Below, one piece after another: positions 17,381 to 26,529 of a stretch of DNA of 64,000 bases. The position numbers and the translations under genes are program-made. Under the pieces are notes generated by a model. It was not told where the DNA came from. It saw only the letters and a list, made by a program, of their open reading frames with translations, and did no database searches. Origin of the DNA: Mesorhizobium sp. WSM2240 (GTDB lineage Bacteria; Pseudomonadota; Alphaproteobacteria; Rhizobiales; Rhizobiaceae); contig NZ_CP159253.1 of the NCBI RefSeq assembly GCF_040438645.1, forward strand, positions 4,888,501-4,952,500, read 5' to 3'. Position 1 is the first letter of the stretch, and the number at the start of each line of letters is the position of its first letter.

Positions 17381-20300
17381 TTATATCCCGGTCAGGTCGC
17401 TCATCAGCCCTGCCGCAACCGACAGGCGCGACACCGTGATCTCGCCGCCCTCGGTCAGCGCCTGCAACCTTTCGCGGGTGCGCGCTATCCGCTCTCCGCC
17501 GGCTTCGAGCCAGCGTGCGACCGGGTCGTCGACCTTGCCGAACGCCGTCAGCGCCGCCACCGCGATCCCGCGCCGCGCCGCGCCAATCGTGTCGGTGGCC
17601 CGCGTGAGCGCCAGTCCGTCATAATAGTCCGGCGGCGAGATGGAGCGAGCGGCCTCCTCGACGCGGGCAATCCGAAACGCCTCGCTTACCGCGAAGAAGG
17701 CTCGCGCCGCGGCCAAGATATCGGCCTTAGCCGTCCTGGCGACCAGCGCGATGTCCGGGATAAGCGCCGTCACATCGGTCAGCGCCAGCTTCTCGGCGAG
17801 CGTCTCCGGCGCGCCGGCCGAGATGAAGCCCAGCCGGCGCTCGGCGAGCTTCGCCGCCGTGAAGCTCGGCATCAGTGCCTGGAGCTTCGGCTCCAGCGTC
17901 TTGCGCGCTTCCTGTAGCTCGCCGATGCGTTGGCTGAGCGGCGCGGTTCCCGCGTCGTTCTTGAGCAACCAGGCGCTCGTATTGTAGATCAGCCGGCCAA
18001 CGGACTGGTAAAGCTCAAGCTGCACCTGCCCGTCTATCCTGTTGTCGAGCGCGTCGATCTCGGCATACATGGCCGGCAGCGAAAACCCGTCGCGCACCAC
18101 TGCGAAGGCGCGCACGATATCGTCAGCCGGGCGCCCGGTCATATCCTGCAGCCGGCTGACGAAGGAAGGCCCGCCCCGGTTGATCAGATCGTTGGCGACG
18201 ACACGCGCTATGATCTCGCGGCGCAGCCTGTGGCCGCGGATCTCGGCCGAATATTTCCTCTCCATCCGGTCGGGGAAATACGCCATCAGGTCGCGCTCGA
18301 AATGCGGATCGTCCGGCACCGAACTCGCCACGATGTCCGAAAACAACACGATCTTGGCATAGGCGAGCAGCACGCCGAGCTCGGCCCGCGTCAGCGGCTC
18401 GCCGCGCGTCTCGCGCTCCAGAAGCAGGGCTGGCGAAGGCAGCGTCTCGACCGCCCTGTCGAGCAGCCCGCGCACTTCCAGCGCGGCCATGAAGCGTGCC
18501 TGGTGCGCCAGGTCGGCCAGCCCCCGCTTGCGCTGCAGCGAAAGCGCCAGTGTCTGCTCGTAATTGTTGGCGAGCACCAGCCGGCCGACTTCCTCCGTCA
18601 TCTCTGCTAAAAGCTTGTTGCGCGCCGGCCGGCTCAGCGATCCCTTGCGCATGGCCGACGCCAGCGCGATCTTGATGTTGACCTCGACGTCGGACGAATT
18701 GACGCCGCCGGAATTGTCGATCGCGTCCGAATTACAAGCGCCGCCGAGCAGACCGAACTCGATGCGGCCGCGCTGGGTCACACCGAGGTTGGCCCCTTCG
18801 CCGATCACGCGCGCACCGACTTCCGCCGCCGTCACGCGGATCGCGTCATTGGCGCGGTCGCCGATTTCCTGGTTCGTCTCGCCGGTGGCCTTCACATAGG
18901 TGCCGATGCCGCCGAACCAGAGAAGGTCGACATCCGCCTTCAGAATGGCGTTCATGATCTCGGCGGGCGAAACTATATGTTTGTCCATGCCGATCGCCGC
19001 AGCGGCCTGGGGCGACAGGGTTACGGATTTCTGCGCCCTCGACACGATGATGCCGCCAGACGAGAGCTTCGACTTGTCGTAGTCCTGCCAGCTCGAGCGC
19101 GGCAGGTCGAACACGCGCCTGCGCTCAGCCATCGACACTGCCGGATCCGGATCCGGATCGATGAAGATGTCGCGGTGGTCGAAGGCGGCGATCAACCGCG
19201 TCTGCTTGGAAAGCAGCATGCCGTTGCCGAACACGTCGCCCGACATGTCGCCGACGCCGACGACCGTGAAGGGCTGCGCTTGGATATCCCGGTTCATCTC
19301 GCGGAAATGCCGCTTCACCGCTTCCCACGCGCCCTTGGCGGTGATGCCCATCTTCTTGTGGTCGTAGCCCGCCGAGCCGCCCGAGGCGAAGGCGTCGTCG
19401 AGCCAGAAGTCGTGCGCCTGGCTGATCGCGTTGGCTGTATCGGAGAAGGTGGCAGTGCCCTTGTCGGCGGCCACCACGAAATACGGATCGTCGCTGTCGC
19501 GCCTGACCACTCCCTCAGGCGGCACGACCTTGTCGCCGTCGAGGTTGTCGGTAATCGAGAGCAGGCTGGAGACGAAGTTGATGTAGGCACTCTTGCCAGC
19601 CTCGAACACGGCCTCGCGGGTTCCGCCGACAGGCGAGCGCTTCGGGAAGAAGCCGCCCTTGGCGCCCACCGGCACGATCACCGCATTCTTGACCTGCTGC
19701 GCCTTCACCAGGCCCAGCACTTCGGTGCGGTAATCCTGCGCCCGGTCAGACCAGCGCAGGCCACCGCGCGCCACCGGACCGAACCGCAGATGCACGCCTT
19801 CGACTTCCGACCCATAGACGAAGATCTCGCGCCATGGCCGCGGCTCCGGCAGGCCGTCCACCGCCCTCGAATCGAGCTTGATCGCCAGCGACTGCCCTCT
19901 TTCCTTCGTTCCGGATACGAAATGATTGGTGCGCAGCGAAGATTCGACGAGGTTGAGATAGCGCCTGATGATCGTGTCGTCGTCGATGTTGGGCACATCC
20001 TCCAGCGCATCCTTGATCTTGGCCTTCAGGTGCTTTGCCGTCACAGCGCCGTCTTTTTGCGCTGCCGGATCGAACAGCGCGACGAACATCTGGTAAAGGC
20101 CGCGCGCTATCTCGGGATAGCGGTTGAGCACGGCCGCGATGAAGTCCTGGCTTTGCGGTATTCCGGCCTGCTGCAGATAGCGGCCATAGGCGCGCAGGAT
20201 GATGATCTCGTTCGACCACAGGCCGGCGGTCTGGGCGAGCGCATTGAAGCCGTCATTGTCGGCGTCGCCGCGCCACACCGACAAGAACACGTCCTCGAAC

Positions 20301-22168
20301 AGCTTACCGCCGTCGGAGAGGTCGATCGGCCGTCCGAACACATTCTCCAGTTCCATGTCGTGCACGAACACCAGCCCGGTTTCGCGGTCGCCAACCTCGA
20401 AGGTGCGCTCGCTGATGACCCGGAAGCCGATATTCTCCAGCACCGGCACTCGGCGAGACAGCGCCACCGGCGCGCCGAAATGGTAGATCTTCAGCGCCGC
20501 CTGCTCCGACCGCTGGTCGGCATGGCGGTAATAGTCGATGGCGATCGGGTTGTCGGCATCGAGCCTGGCGATGCGGCCCGCATCGACCAACGCCTCGGCC
20601 GGGGAGAAGCTGCCGCGGTAGCTTTCCGGGAATTTCGCGGCGATCGCGGCCAGACCCGGGCCGGCGCCAGACGCCTCCGTCGCCTCGCGCAGGGCATCCT
20701 CCCAGGTGCGGACGATGTCGCGGATCGCCGCCTCGATCGTCTTGGGATCGACCTTCGGGGTCTTTCCTCCGGAGCGGCCTATGATGAAATGTACCCGCGC
20801 CAGGCCCCCTTCCGGGAAGGCCGGATAGTAGGCGGACAGCCGCCCCTCGAATACCGTTTTCAGATAATCGCCTATGCGGACGCGCGCCCGGCTGTCGTAG
20901 CGGTCGCGCGGCACGAACACCAGGACCGAGACGAAGCGGTCGAACTGGTCGACCCGCACCAGGGCGCGCACACGCGGCCGCTCGACCAGTCCCAGGATCG
21001 CCTCGGCATGCTTGCGCAGCGTCGGCACCGTTATCTGGAACAGTTCGTCGCGCGGATAGGATTCCAGCACGTTGATCAGCGCCTTGCCCGAATGATCGCC
21101 CGGGTCGAAGCCCGACCTGGCGATTACCGCCTGCGCCTTGGAGCGGAGATAGGGGATCTTCATCACCGAGCGCGTATAGGCGGTCGAGGTGAACAGGCCG
21201 ACGATGCGCAGTTCGCCCGAAAGCGCGCCCTTCTTGTCGTAAGTCTTGACGCCGATATAGTCGAGATAGATGCGGCGATGGACGGCCGACTTGGCGTTGG
21301 CCTTCGTCACGATCAGCGGATCGGGTCCGTGCAGGAAGACGCGGATTTCCGGCGTCGTCGTCGCGCCTTCGATCTCGCGCCGCAGCACCATCACGTCCGG
21401 GTCGTGCAATATGCCGAGGCCGGGGCTGGCCGCCCGCTCCAGCGTGCCGCTCTTCTCTCCGCCTTTGTAGCGGAACTCGCGCATGCCGAGGAAAGTGAAA
21501 TTGTCGTCGCGCAGCCATTCGAGGAAGGCGATAGCCTCCGTCACTGCTTCCTTGTCGAGCGGGATCGGCGCATAGCGGAAGTCCGAGATCGCCTGGTCGA
21601 GCCGCGCCAGCATCGGCTTCCAGTCGTTGACCGCCGCGCGAACTTGGCCGAGCACCCGCGCCAGCCGGTCGTGCAAGCCTTTCGCCTCATCGTTGGAAAG
21701 CCTGCCGATGTGGACGTGAATGACGCTGAGCCTGTCGGCGCCGTGATCCTTGGCCGAACCGCCGTCTCCGACGATTTCCTCGACGCCGTGCTTGCCGTGC
21801 CTGACCACGATGACCGGATGGGTTACCAGCGCCGGCTCGCCGGCGGTCTCCGTGATCTCGCCCAGCACCGAGTCGAACAGGAACGGCATGTTGTCGTTCA
21901 CGACGGTTATGACGGTGATCGGCCGCCCGTCGCGCACGACGCCTGCCCCGCTGTCGATGGCGATGACACTTTCGCCCTTGCGATGCTTCGTAACCGCGCG
22001 ATACGCAAGCTCGGCCGCCTTTGCGAGCATCTCGGGCTCATAAGCGGCGACGTCTTCTGCGGGGGTGCGGGCCAGCAGGTAGTCCGCCAGTTGTGACGGG
22101 CCGTCGCTTGCTTTTGGGAGTGAGTGAGGTTTTCTGGCTACCGCTTTGGACTTGGCGCTGGGTGCCAT
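17381..22168 (-). CDS. NAD-specific glutamate dehydrogenase, large (180-kDa) type
   Basis: A 1595-residue protein, the usual length of the large NAD-GDH family that oxidises glutamate to 2-oxoglutarate and ammonium. The N-terminal third holds ACT-like regulatory segments; the catalytic region includes GLVKAQQVKNAVIVP followed by GAKGGFFPKRSP with conserved lysines, then the dinucleotide-binding region with VVGVGDMSGDVFGNG. The very long C-terminal helical domain is present. Such enzymes generally act catabolically. The ATG at 22168 is the natural start. A very long open frame on the opposite strand is a GC-codon artefact. Confidence 0.96.
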   Translation of the reverse strand: MAPSAKSKAVARKPHSLPKASDGPSQLADYLLARTPAEDVAAYEPEMLAKAAELAYRAVTKHRKGESVIAIDSGAGVVRDGRPITVITVVNDNMPFLFDSVLGEITETAGEPALVTHPVIVVRHGKHGVEEIVGDGGSAKDHGADRLSVIHVHIGRLSNDEAKGLHDRLARVLGQVRAAVNDWKPMLARLDQAISDFRYAPIPLDKEAVTEAIAFLEWLRDDNFTFLGMREFRYKGGEKSGTLERAASPGLGILHDPDVMVLRREIEGATTTPEIRVFLHGPDPLIVTKANAKSAVHRRIYLDYIGVKTYDKKGALSGELRIVGLFTSTAYTRSVMKIPYLRSKAQAVIARSGFDPGDHSGKALINVLESYPRDELFQITVPTLRKHAEAILGLVERPRVRALVRVDQFDRFVSVLVFVPRDRYDSRARVRIGDYLKTVFEGRLSAYYPAFPEGGLARVHFIIGRSGGKTPKVDPKTIEAAIRDIVRTWEDALREATEASGAGPGLAAIAAKFPESYRGSFSPAEALVDAGRIARLDADNPIAIDYYRHADQRSEQAALKIYHFGAPVALSRRVPVLENIGFRVISERTFEVGDRETGLVFVHDMELENVFGRPIDLSDGGKLFEDVFLSVWRGDADNDGFNALAQTAGLWSNEIIILRAYGRYLQQAGIPQSQDFIAAVLNRYPEIARGLYQMFVALFDPAAQKDGAVTAKHLKAKIKDALEDVPNIDDDTIIRRYLNLVESSLRTNHFVSGTKERGQSLAIKLDSRAVDGLPEPRPWREIFVYGSEVEGVHLRFGPVARGGLRWSDRAQDYRTEVLGLVKAQQVKNAVIVPVGAKGGFFPKRSPVGGTREAVFEAGKSAYINFVSSLLSITDNLDGDKVVPPEGVVRRDSDDPYFVVAADKGTATFSDTANAISQAHDFWLDDAFASGGSAGYDHKKMGITAKGAWEAVKRHFREMNRDIQAQPFTVVGVGDMSGDVFGNGMLLSKQTRLIAAFDHRDIFIDPDPDPAVSMAERRRVFDLPRSSWQDYDKSKLSSGGIIVSRAQKSVTLSPQAAAAIGMDKHIVSPAEIMNAILKADVDLLWFGGIGTYVKATGETNQEIGDRANDAIRVTAAEVGARVIGEGANLGVTQRGRIEFGLLGGACNSDAIDNSGGVNSSDVEVNIKIALASAMRKGSLSRPARNKLLAEMTEEVGRLVLANNYEQTLALSLQRKRGLADLAHQARFMAALEVRGLLDRAVETLPSPALLLERETRGEPLTRAELGVLLAYAKIVLFSDIVASSVPDDPHFERDLMAYFPDRMERKYSAEIRGHRLRREIIARVVANDLINRGGPSFVSRLQDMTGRPADDIVRAFAVVRDGFSLPAMYAEIDALDNRIDGQVQLELYQSVGRLIYNTSAWLLKNDAGTAPLSQRIGELQEARKTLEPKLQALMPSFTAAKLAERRLGFISAGAPETLAEKLALTDVTALIPDIALVARTAKADILAAARAFFAVSEAFRIARVEEAARSISPPDYYDGLALTRATDTIGAARRGIAVAALTAFGKVDDPVARWLEAGGERIARTRERLQALTEGGEITVSRLSVAAGLMSDLTGI

Positions 22169-22285
22169 GATGCTTAAACCTCCCCCGGTCCCATGCTTTT
22201 GCGGCTATCGTAGCAGATCAACCGCATTTGGCGACACGGGCATAGATGCAAAATGCGAACTTCGCATGAAAGGGAGATGACAGCC

Positions 22286-22849
22286 ATGAACGGACGCATC
22301 CATGCACTGGACCTGCCCGCCGCCGAATTGAGTGAGGCGACGAAGGCCTATTTCGTCAAATGCGAAGAGAAGCTCGGGCTGGTACCCAACGTGCTGCTCT
22401 CCTATGCTTTCGACGAGAAGAAGCTGCGCGCCTTCACCGATACCTACAACGATCTGATGCTCGGCGATTCCGGCCTTTCGAAGCTCGAGCGCGAGATGAT
22501 CGCGGTCGTCGTCTCTTCGATCAACCACTGCTACTACTGCCTTACAGCGCATGGCGCGGCGGTACGCCAACTGTCCGGCGACCCGGCGCTGGGCGAGATG
22601 ATGGTGATGAATTATCGCGCGGCAGATCTTTCGCCGCGCCAAAAGGCGATGCTGGATTTTTCCGCCAAACTCACGGAACACCCGGCAAAAATCGAGGAAA
22701 GCGACCGCGCCGCCTTACGCGAGGCCGGCTTTTCCGACCGCGACATCTGGGATATCGCTTCCACCGCCGCCTTCTTCAACATGTCGAACCGTGTCGCCGC
22801 AGCGATCGACATGCGGCCGAATACCGAATACCACAAGATGGCGCGGTGA
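22286..22849 (+). CDS. Peroxidase-related protein, carboxymuconolactone decarboxylase/AhpD-like
   Basis: A 187-residue helical protein of the CMD/AhpD superfamily. The redox motif is HCYYCLTAHG, a CxxC followed by a conserved His, as in alkylhydroperoxidase-like TIGR01926 proteins. The region KLGLVPNVLLSYA is also typical. AAGGGAG sits 9 bp before the ATG at 22286 and deselects upstream ATGs at 22253 and 22277. It likely reduces peroxides or acts as a disulfide carrier; substrate unknown. Confidence 0.88.
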   Translation: MNGRIHALDLPAAELSEATKAYFVKCEEKLGLVPNVLLSYAFDEKKLRAFTDTYNDLMLGDSGLSKLEREMIAVVVSSINHCYYCLTAHGAAVRQLSGDPALGEMMVMNYRAADLSPRQKAMLDFSAKLTEHPAKIEESDRAALREAGFSDRDIWDIASTAAFFNMSNRVAAAIDMRPNTEYHKMAR

Positions 22850-22852
22850 GAA

Positions 22853-22875
22853 CCTAGCCTGACTGCCAGGCTAGG
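22853..22875 (+). terminator. Hairpin after the AhpD-like gene
   Basis: A perfect 9-bp stem (CCTAGCCTG / CAGGCTAGG) with a 5-base loop starts 3 bp after the stop codon. No T-run follows, so it is a probable but atypical transcription terminator or mRNA 3' stabiliser. Confidence 0.45.
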
Positions 22876-22998
22876 CGCCGGGAAAGCGAAACCATTTCTA
22901 AGCATTCGTAACAGATACTCACACAAAGTGATGTCGGAACGATGTGTTATTGTGTCAAATGAATGACTGCGTAAACACGCGCGGGGAAGTTACGTAAA

Positions 22999-24351
22999 AT
23001 GACGAGACGATATTTCGGAACGGATGGGATCCGGGGACGGGCCAACAAATTTCCGATGACAGCCGAGGTTGCGATGAAGGTCGGCATGGCTGCCGGCCTC
23101 TCGTTCCAGCGCGGCAACCACCGCCATCGCGTCGTGCTCGGCAAGGACACGCGGCTGTCAGGCTATATGATCGAGAACGCGCTGGTCGCGGGCTTCTGTG
23201 CCGCCGGCATGGATGTGTTCCTGCTGGGACCGATCCCGACGCCGGCCGTCGCCATGCTGTCGCGGTCGCTGCGCGCCGATATCGGCGTGATGATCTCGGC
23301 CTCGCACAATCCGTATTACGATAACGGCATCAAGCTGTTCGGCCCCGACGGCTACAAGCTGTCGGACGAGATCGAAATGCGCATCGAGGCGCTGCTCGAC
23401 CAGGATGTCGACATTTCGCTGGCCGACGCCGACGGGCTCGGGCGCGCCAAGCGCGTCGACGGCGTGCATGACCGCTACATCGAGTTCGCCAAGCGTACGT
23501 TGCCGCGATCGATGTCGCTGGCCGGCCTGCGCATCGTGATCGATTGCGCCAATGGGGCCGCCTACAAGGTGGCGCCGGCAGCGCTTTGGGAGCTCGGCGC
23601 CGAGGTCATCACCATCAACAATGAGCCGAACGGCTTCAATATCAACGAGGAATGCGGTTCGACGCACCCGGTCGGCCTTACCAAGAAGGTGCATGAGGTG
23701 CGCGCCGACATCGGCATAGCGCTCGATGGCGACGCCGACCGCATGGTTATCGTCGATGAGAATGGTGAGGTCGTCGACGGCGACCAGATCATGGCGCTGA
23801 TTGCGGAATCCTGGCACCAGAGCGGTCGTCTGGCCGGCGGCGGCATCGTCGCAACCGTCATGTCCAATCTCGGTCTCGAACGCTTCCTCGGCCAAGCCGG
23901 CCTGCAATTGCATCGCACCCAGGTAGGCGACCGCTACGTGGTCGAGCACATGCGCGCTCATGGGCTGAATGTCGGCGGCGAGCAGTCCGGCCATATCGTG
24001 CTGTCGGATTTCTCCACCACCGGCGACGGGCTGGTGTCGGCTCTGCAGGTACTTGCCTGCATCAAGCGTCAGAACAAGCCGGTCAGCGAGATCTGCAAAA
24101 AGTTCGAACCGGTGCCGCAACTCCTGAAGAACGTACGCTTTGCCGGCGGCAAGCCCCTGGAGGCGCCCCCAGTAAAGGCCGCGATCGAGGATGCGCGCAA
24201 CCGACTCGGCAAATCCGGCCGCCTGGTTATCCGGCCTTCCGGCACCGAGCCGCTGATCCGGGTCATGGCCGAGGGCGACGACCAGAAGCTGGTCGAGACG
24301 GTGGTGAATGACATTGTCGGCATCATCGCCGACATCAAGACCGCCGCCTGA
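22999..24351 (+). CDS. glmM: Phosphoglucosamine mutase
   Basis: A 450-residue enzyme converting glucosamine 6-phosphate to glucosamine 1-phosphate for UDP-GlcNAc, hence peptidoglycan and LPS. It shows [13 protein letters not shown] at the N-terminus, the phosphoserine loop [11 protein letters not shown] with Ser102, the metal loop [15 protein letters not shown], and the C-terminal phosphate-binding [12 protein letters not shown]. The ATG follows GGGGAAGTTACGTAAA. In many relatives ftsH lies upstream; here an AhpD-like gene takes that position. A clear terminator follows. Confidence 0.97.
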   Translation: MTRRYFGTDGIRGRANKFPMTAEVAMKVGMAAGLSFQRGNHRHRVVLGKDTRLSGYMIENALVAGFCAAGMDVFLLGPIPTPAVAMLSRSLRADIGVMISASHNPYYDNGIKLFGPDGYKLSDEIEMRIEALLDQDVDISLADADGLGRAKRVDGVHDRYIEFAKRTLPRSMSLAGLRIVIDCANGAAYKVAPAALWELGAEVITINNEPNGFNINEECGSTHPVGLTKKVHEVRADIGIALDGDADRMVIVDENGEVVDGDQIMALIAESWHQSGRLAGGGIVATVMSNLGLERFLGQAGLQLHRTQVGDRYVVEHMRAHGLNVGGEQSGHIVLSDFSTTGDGLVSALQVLACIKRQNKPVSEICKKFEPVPQLLKNVRFAGGKPLEAPPVKAAIEDARNRLGKSGRLVIRPSGTEPLIRVMAEGDDQKLVETVVNDIVGIIADIKTAA

Positions 24352-24371
24352 CCGAACCTCTTTTTGGCATT

Positions 24372-24399
24372 AAAAGGCCCGCTGATCGGCGGGCCTTTT
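24372..24399 (+). terminator. Rho-independent terminator of glmM
   Basis: An 11-bp perfect stem AAAAGGCCCGC/GCGGGCCTTTT with a 6-base loop, 20 bp after the glmM stop. The A- and T-runs flanking the GC core make it potentially bidirectional. Confidence 0.9.
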
Positions 24400-24448
24400 C
24401 ATTTGTGCCTGCCGCAATCAATTGCGCGATCGTGGTTAAGCAACAGGG

Positions 24449-24465
24449 TTAAGCACGCCTTAACC
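24449..24465. promoter_or_regulatory. CtrA-type box upstream of first Omp25-like gene
   Basis: TTAA-N7-TTAACC, with another GGTTAA 13 bp upstream. This is the full-length recognition pattern of the cell-cycle regulator CtrA in alphaproteobacteria. It lies 80 bp before the porin start. Brucella CtrA is known to control omp25. Confidence 0.6.
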
Positions 24466-24544
24466 TTTGCGTTTCATTATCCAAACCCGAGTTCAATCTC
24501 TTTCGGGCGCATTCGCGCCGCGAGGATTCGCAGGGGTAGGGAAT

Positions 24545-25324
24545 ATGCACGATTTCGCAAAAACAATTCTTGCGGCCATCATCGTGGCCGGGGCGGCGGC
24601 GCCCGCAATGGCGGCCGATCTCTATGAACCGCCGATCATCGAAGTGCCCGCGCCGGTCTATGGCGGCTGGTACATTCGCGGCCATATCGGCATGAGCAAC
24701 CAGCGTTTCGACGGACTGGATTCCAGCCTATACGACAACCCGACCATCTCTGATTTCGGCTGGTACGACGAAGGCGGCTTCGCCTCTGCGCCGCTGTTTG
24801 GCGCCGGCATCGGCTACCAGTTCAACGACTATCTGCGCGGCGATCTCACGGTCGAGTATCGCGGCAAGTCCGATTTCGAAGCCCTCGACTGGGTGGATTC
24901 CACTGTCACCGGCCTGACCACCAACGATTTCCGCGCCAAAAAATCGGAATGGTTGATTATGGCCAACGCCTATGCCGATCTCGGCACTTTCTACAACGTC
25001 ACGCCATATCTCGGCGCCGGTATCGGCGCGTCGCGCAACACGATCTCGCATTTCCGTGACGTCAATGTAATCACCGGCGGCGGCGGCTATGCGGACGACG
25101 AGTCGGAATGGAATTTGGCCTGGGCGCTGCATGCGGGCCTGGGTATCGAGGCGACCGAAAGGCTGACCCTCGATCTCGGCTACAGCTTCGTCTCACTGGG
25201 CGATGCCAAGACCGGGACGTTCCACAATGACGATCCGGACTTCGACCTCGACAATGACGGGTTCCAGTTCAACGACCTCTACTCGCACGACTTCAAGCTC
25301 GGCGTGCGCTATGCGCTGAACTAG
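24545..25324 (+). CDS. Outer-membrane beta-barrel protein, Omp25/Omp31-like (first copy)
   Basis: A 259-residue protein with a signal peptide (KTILAAIIVAGAAAPAMA, cleavage before ADLYEPP at about residue 23) and an eight-stranded barrel pattern of alternating aromatic residues: GGWYIRGHIG, GAGIGYQFNDYLRGDLTVEY, TPYLGAGIG and a terminal DFKLGVRYALN ending in an aromatic-containing strand as required for outer-membrane insertion. It resembles the COG3637 Omp25 family of rhizobia and Brucella. CAGGGGTAGGGAAT precedes the ATG at 24545. Confidence 0.9.
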   Translation: MHDFAKTILAAIIVAGAAAPAMAADLYEPPIIEVPAPVYGGWYIRGHIGMSNQRFDGLDSSLYDNPTISDFGWYDEGGFASAPLFGAGIGYQFNDYLRGDLTVEYRGKSDFEALDWVDSTVTGLTTNDFRAKKSEWLIMANAYADLGTFYNVTPYLGAGIGASRNTISHFRDVNVITGGGGYADDESEWNLAWALHAGLGIEATERLTLDLGYSFVSLGDAKTGTFHNDDPDFDLDNDGFQFNDLYSHDFKLGVRYALN

Positions 25325-25343
25325 TGCTCGGCATCACAATCGC

Positions 25344-25371
25344 AAAAAAGGCTCCTTCGGGAGCCTTTTTT
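25344..25371 (+). terminator. Rho-independent terminator after first porin
   Basis: A 12-bp perfect stem AAAAAAGGCTCC/GGAGCCTTTTTT closed by a UUCG tetraloop, 19 bp after the stop, with a six-T run. A textbook intrinsic terminator. Confidence 0.95.
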
Positions 25372-25420
25372 GTTTGATTTCAGGCGGTCGCGGCGCGGAG
25401 CCTCAAAATAGCCGTTAACC

Positions 25421-25437
25421 TTAACCGCCACTTAACC
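25421..25437. promoter_or_regulatory. CtrA-type box upstream of second Omp25-like gene
   Basis: TTAA-N7-TTAACC, flanked by a further TTAACC at 25415-25420 and GTTAAC at 25444-25449. Four half-sites within 35 bp lie about 55-90 bp before the second porin start, the same arrangement as for the first porin. Confidence 0.6.
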
Positions 25438-25503
25438 ACTATAGTTAACAATGCTTCCGATACGGCGGGCAGGCTTGGGCTTCGCCATTTCGGGAGTGTG
25501 GTC

Positions 25504-26361
25504 ATGACCCAGAAATCGCGAATTCTCCTTCTGCTTTCCGCGGCGGCGCTGATGCCGCTCGCGGCGGCCAACGCGGCCGATTACGATCCGCCCATCTTCG
25601 TCGAGGAAGCGGCCGAGTTCGTTCCGGTCGAAGTGGGCTCTGGATGGTATTTGAGGGGCGATGTCGGCTACGTATTTTCCATCGATATGGGGCGGGTAGA
25701 CTACCGGACCTTCGACCCGGTCACCGCAACCTATGGCGGGGCTTCCTTCGACACGTTCGAACTGGATAAGGACTTCACCTGGGGCGCCGGCTTCGGTTAC
25801 CGCTACAACGACTGGATCCGCGGCGACCTGACCGTTGATGGCTTCCGCGCTGACTTCGACGGGACAACGTCGTCCGGCGGCCCCTGCACTGGCGACCCGA
25901 TCCTTGCCGGGACGGGCTGCCGCTCGGAAGACTCTTCTTCGGTGTCGGTCGTAAGCATAATGGCCAACGGCTATATCGATCTCGGCACCTATGTACGTGT
26001 GACTCCCTATGTGGGCGCTGGCGTCGGCTACAGCTACCTCTCTTGGGACGGCCTCGACAGCAACAATTATTGCGTCGACGGCGTCAGCGCCTGCCCGGCC
26101 CCCGGCGGCGCCATCTCCAGCGCGGGCCACGACGGCGAAAAGGACTGGCGCTTCACCTACGCCTTCATGGCCGGCGCCGCCTACGACCTCACTCAGAATC
26201 TGAAGCTGGACTTGGGCTACAAGTACCGCCACATCGACGGGGGAGACATGTTCGGTTGGGACGACTTCTCGGACGCCGCCGGCGCCTCGGGCGTTCAGGG
26301 TACCGACGACGGCTTTTCGACGCACGAGGTCAAAATCGGCCTGCGCTACGAACTCTGGTAG
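25504..26361 (+). CDS. Outer-membrane beta-barrel protein, Omp25/Omp31-like (second copy)
   Basis: A 285-residue relative of the preceding porin. A signal peptide (RILLLLSAAALMPLAAANA) is followed by DYDPPIF, then barrel strands such as SGWYLRGDVGYVFS, GAGFGYRYNDWIRGDLTVDGF and the terminal VKIGLRYELW, which ends in an aromatic residue. It carries longer loops than the first copy, with a Cys-rich loop (four cysteines around residues 127-195). The ATG at 25504 is chosen over a GTG two codons upstream. Tandem duplication with the first copy is likely. Confidence 0.9.
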   Translation: MTQKSRILLLLSAAALMPLAAANAADYDPPIFVEEAAEFVPVEVGSGWYLRGDVGYVFSIDMGRVDYRTFDPVTATYGGASFDTFELDKDFTWGAGFGYRYNDWIRGDLTVDGFRADFDGTTSSGGPCTGDPILAGTGCRSEDSSSVSVVSIMANGYIDLGTYVRVTPYVGAGVGYSYLSWDGLDSNNYCVDGVSACPAPGGAISSAGHDGEKDWRFTYAFMAGAAYDLTQNLKLDLGYKYRHIDGGDMFGWDDFSDAAGASGVQGTDDGFSTHEVKIGLRYELW

Positions 26362-26383
26362 GCGCAGACTTTCTCGATCAACG

Positions 26384-26404
26384 CGGCGGGCTTTTGGCCC
26401 GCCG
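26384..26404 (+). terminator. Intrinsic terminator after second porin
   Basis: An 8-bp GC stem CGGCGGGC/GCCCGCCG with a 5-base loop, followed by TTTTCGTTTG, 23 bp after the stop codon. Confidence 0.85.
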
Positions 26405-26484
26405 TTTTCGTTTGCAGCCTGAATGCGACAAAAACATTTCTCTTGACGTCAGAGGCCGCAGGCAATATCGCCGTCCGTGGGCCA

Positions 26485-26522
26485 CCCCTCCCCAACGAGG
26501 GGCTTGCTATCTGGAAGGATAG
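26485..26522 (+). ncRNA. serC-type leader RNA (candidate)
   Basis: Two small hairpins precede serC: CCCCTC/GAGGGG with a six-base loop, then CTATC/GATAG with loop TGGAAG. The second hairpin contains the GGAAGGA ribosome-binding region and ends 7 bp before the serC ATG. This two-hairpin layout directly before serC-serA in an alphaproteobacterium fits the described serC RNA motif, a putative cis-regulator whose ligand is not established. The match to the motif is from memory. Confidence 0.6.
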
Positions 26523-26529
26523 AACCACG

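Noticed and set aside
18977..22096. Very long open frame (over 1000 codons) on the plus strand opposite the glutamate dehydrogenase gene
   Set aside because: The minus strand encodes a full-length, motif-complete NAD-GDH. The opposite frame is Arg/His-rich with no known motif, which is the usual artefact in high-GC DNA.
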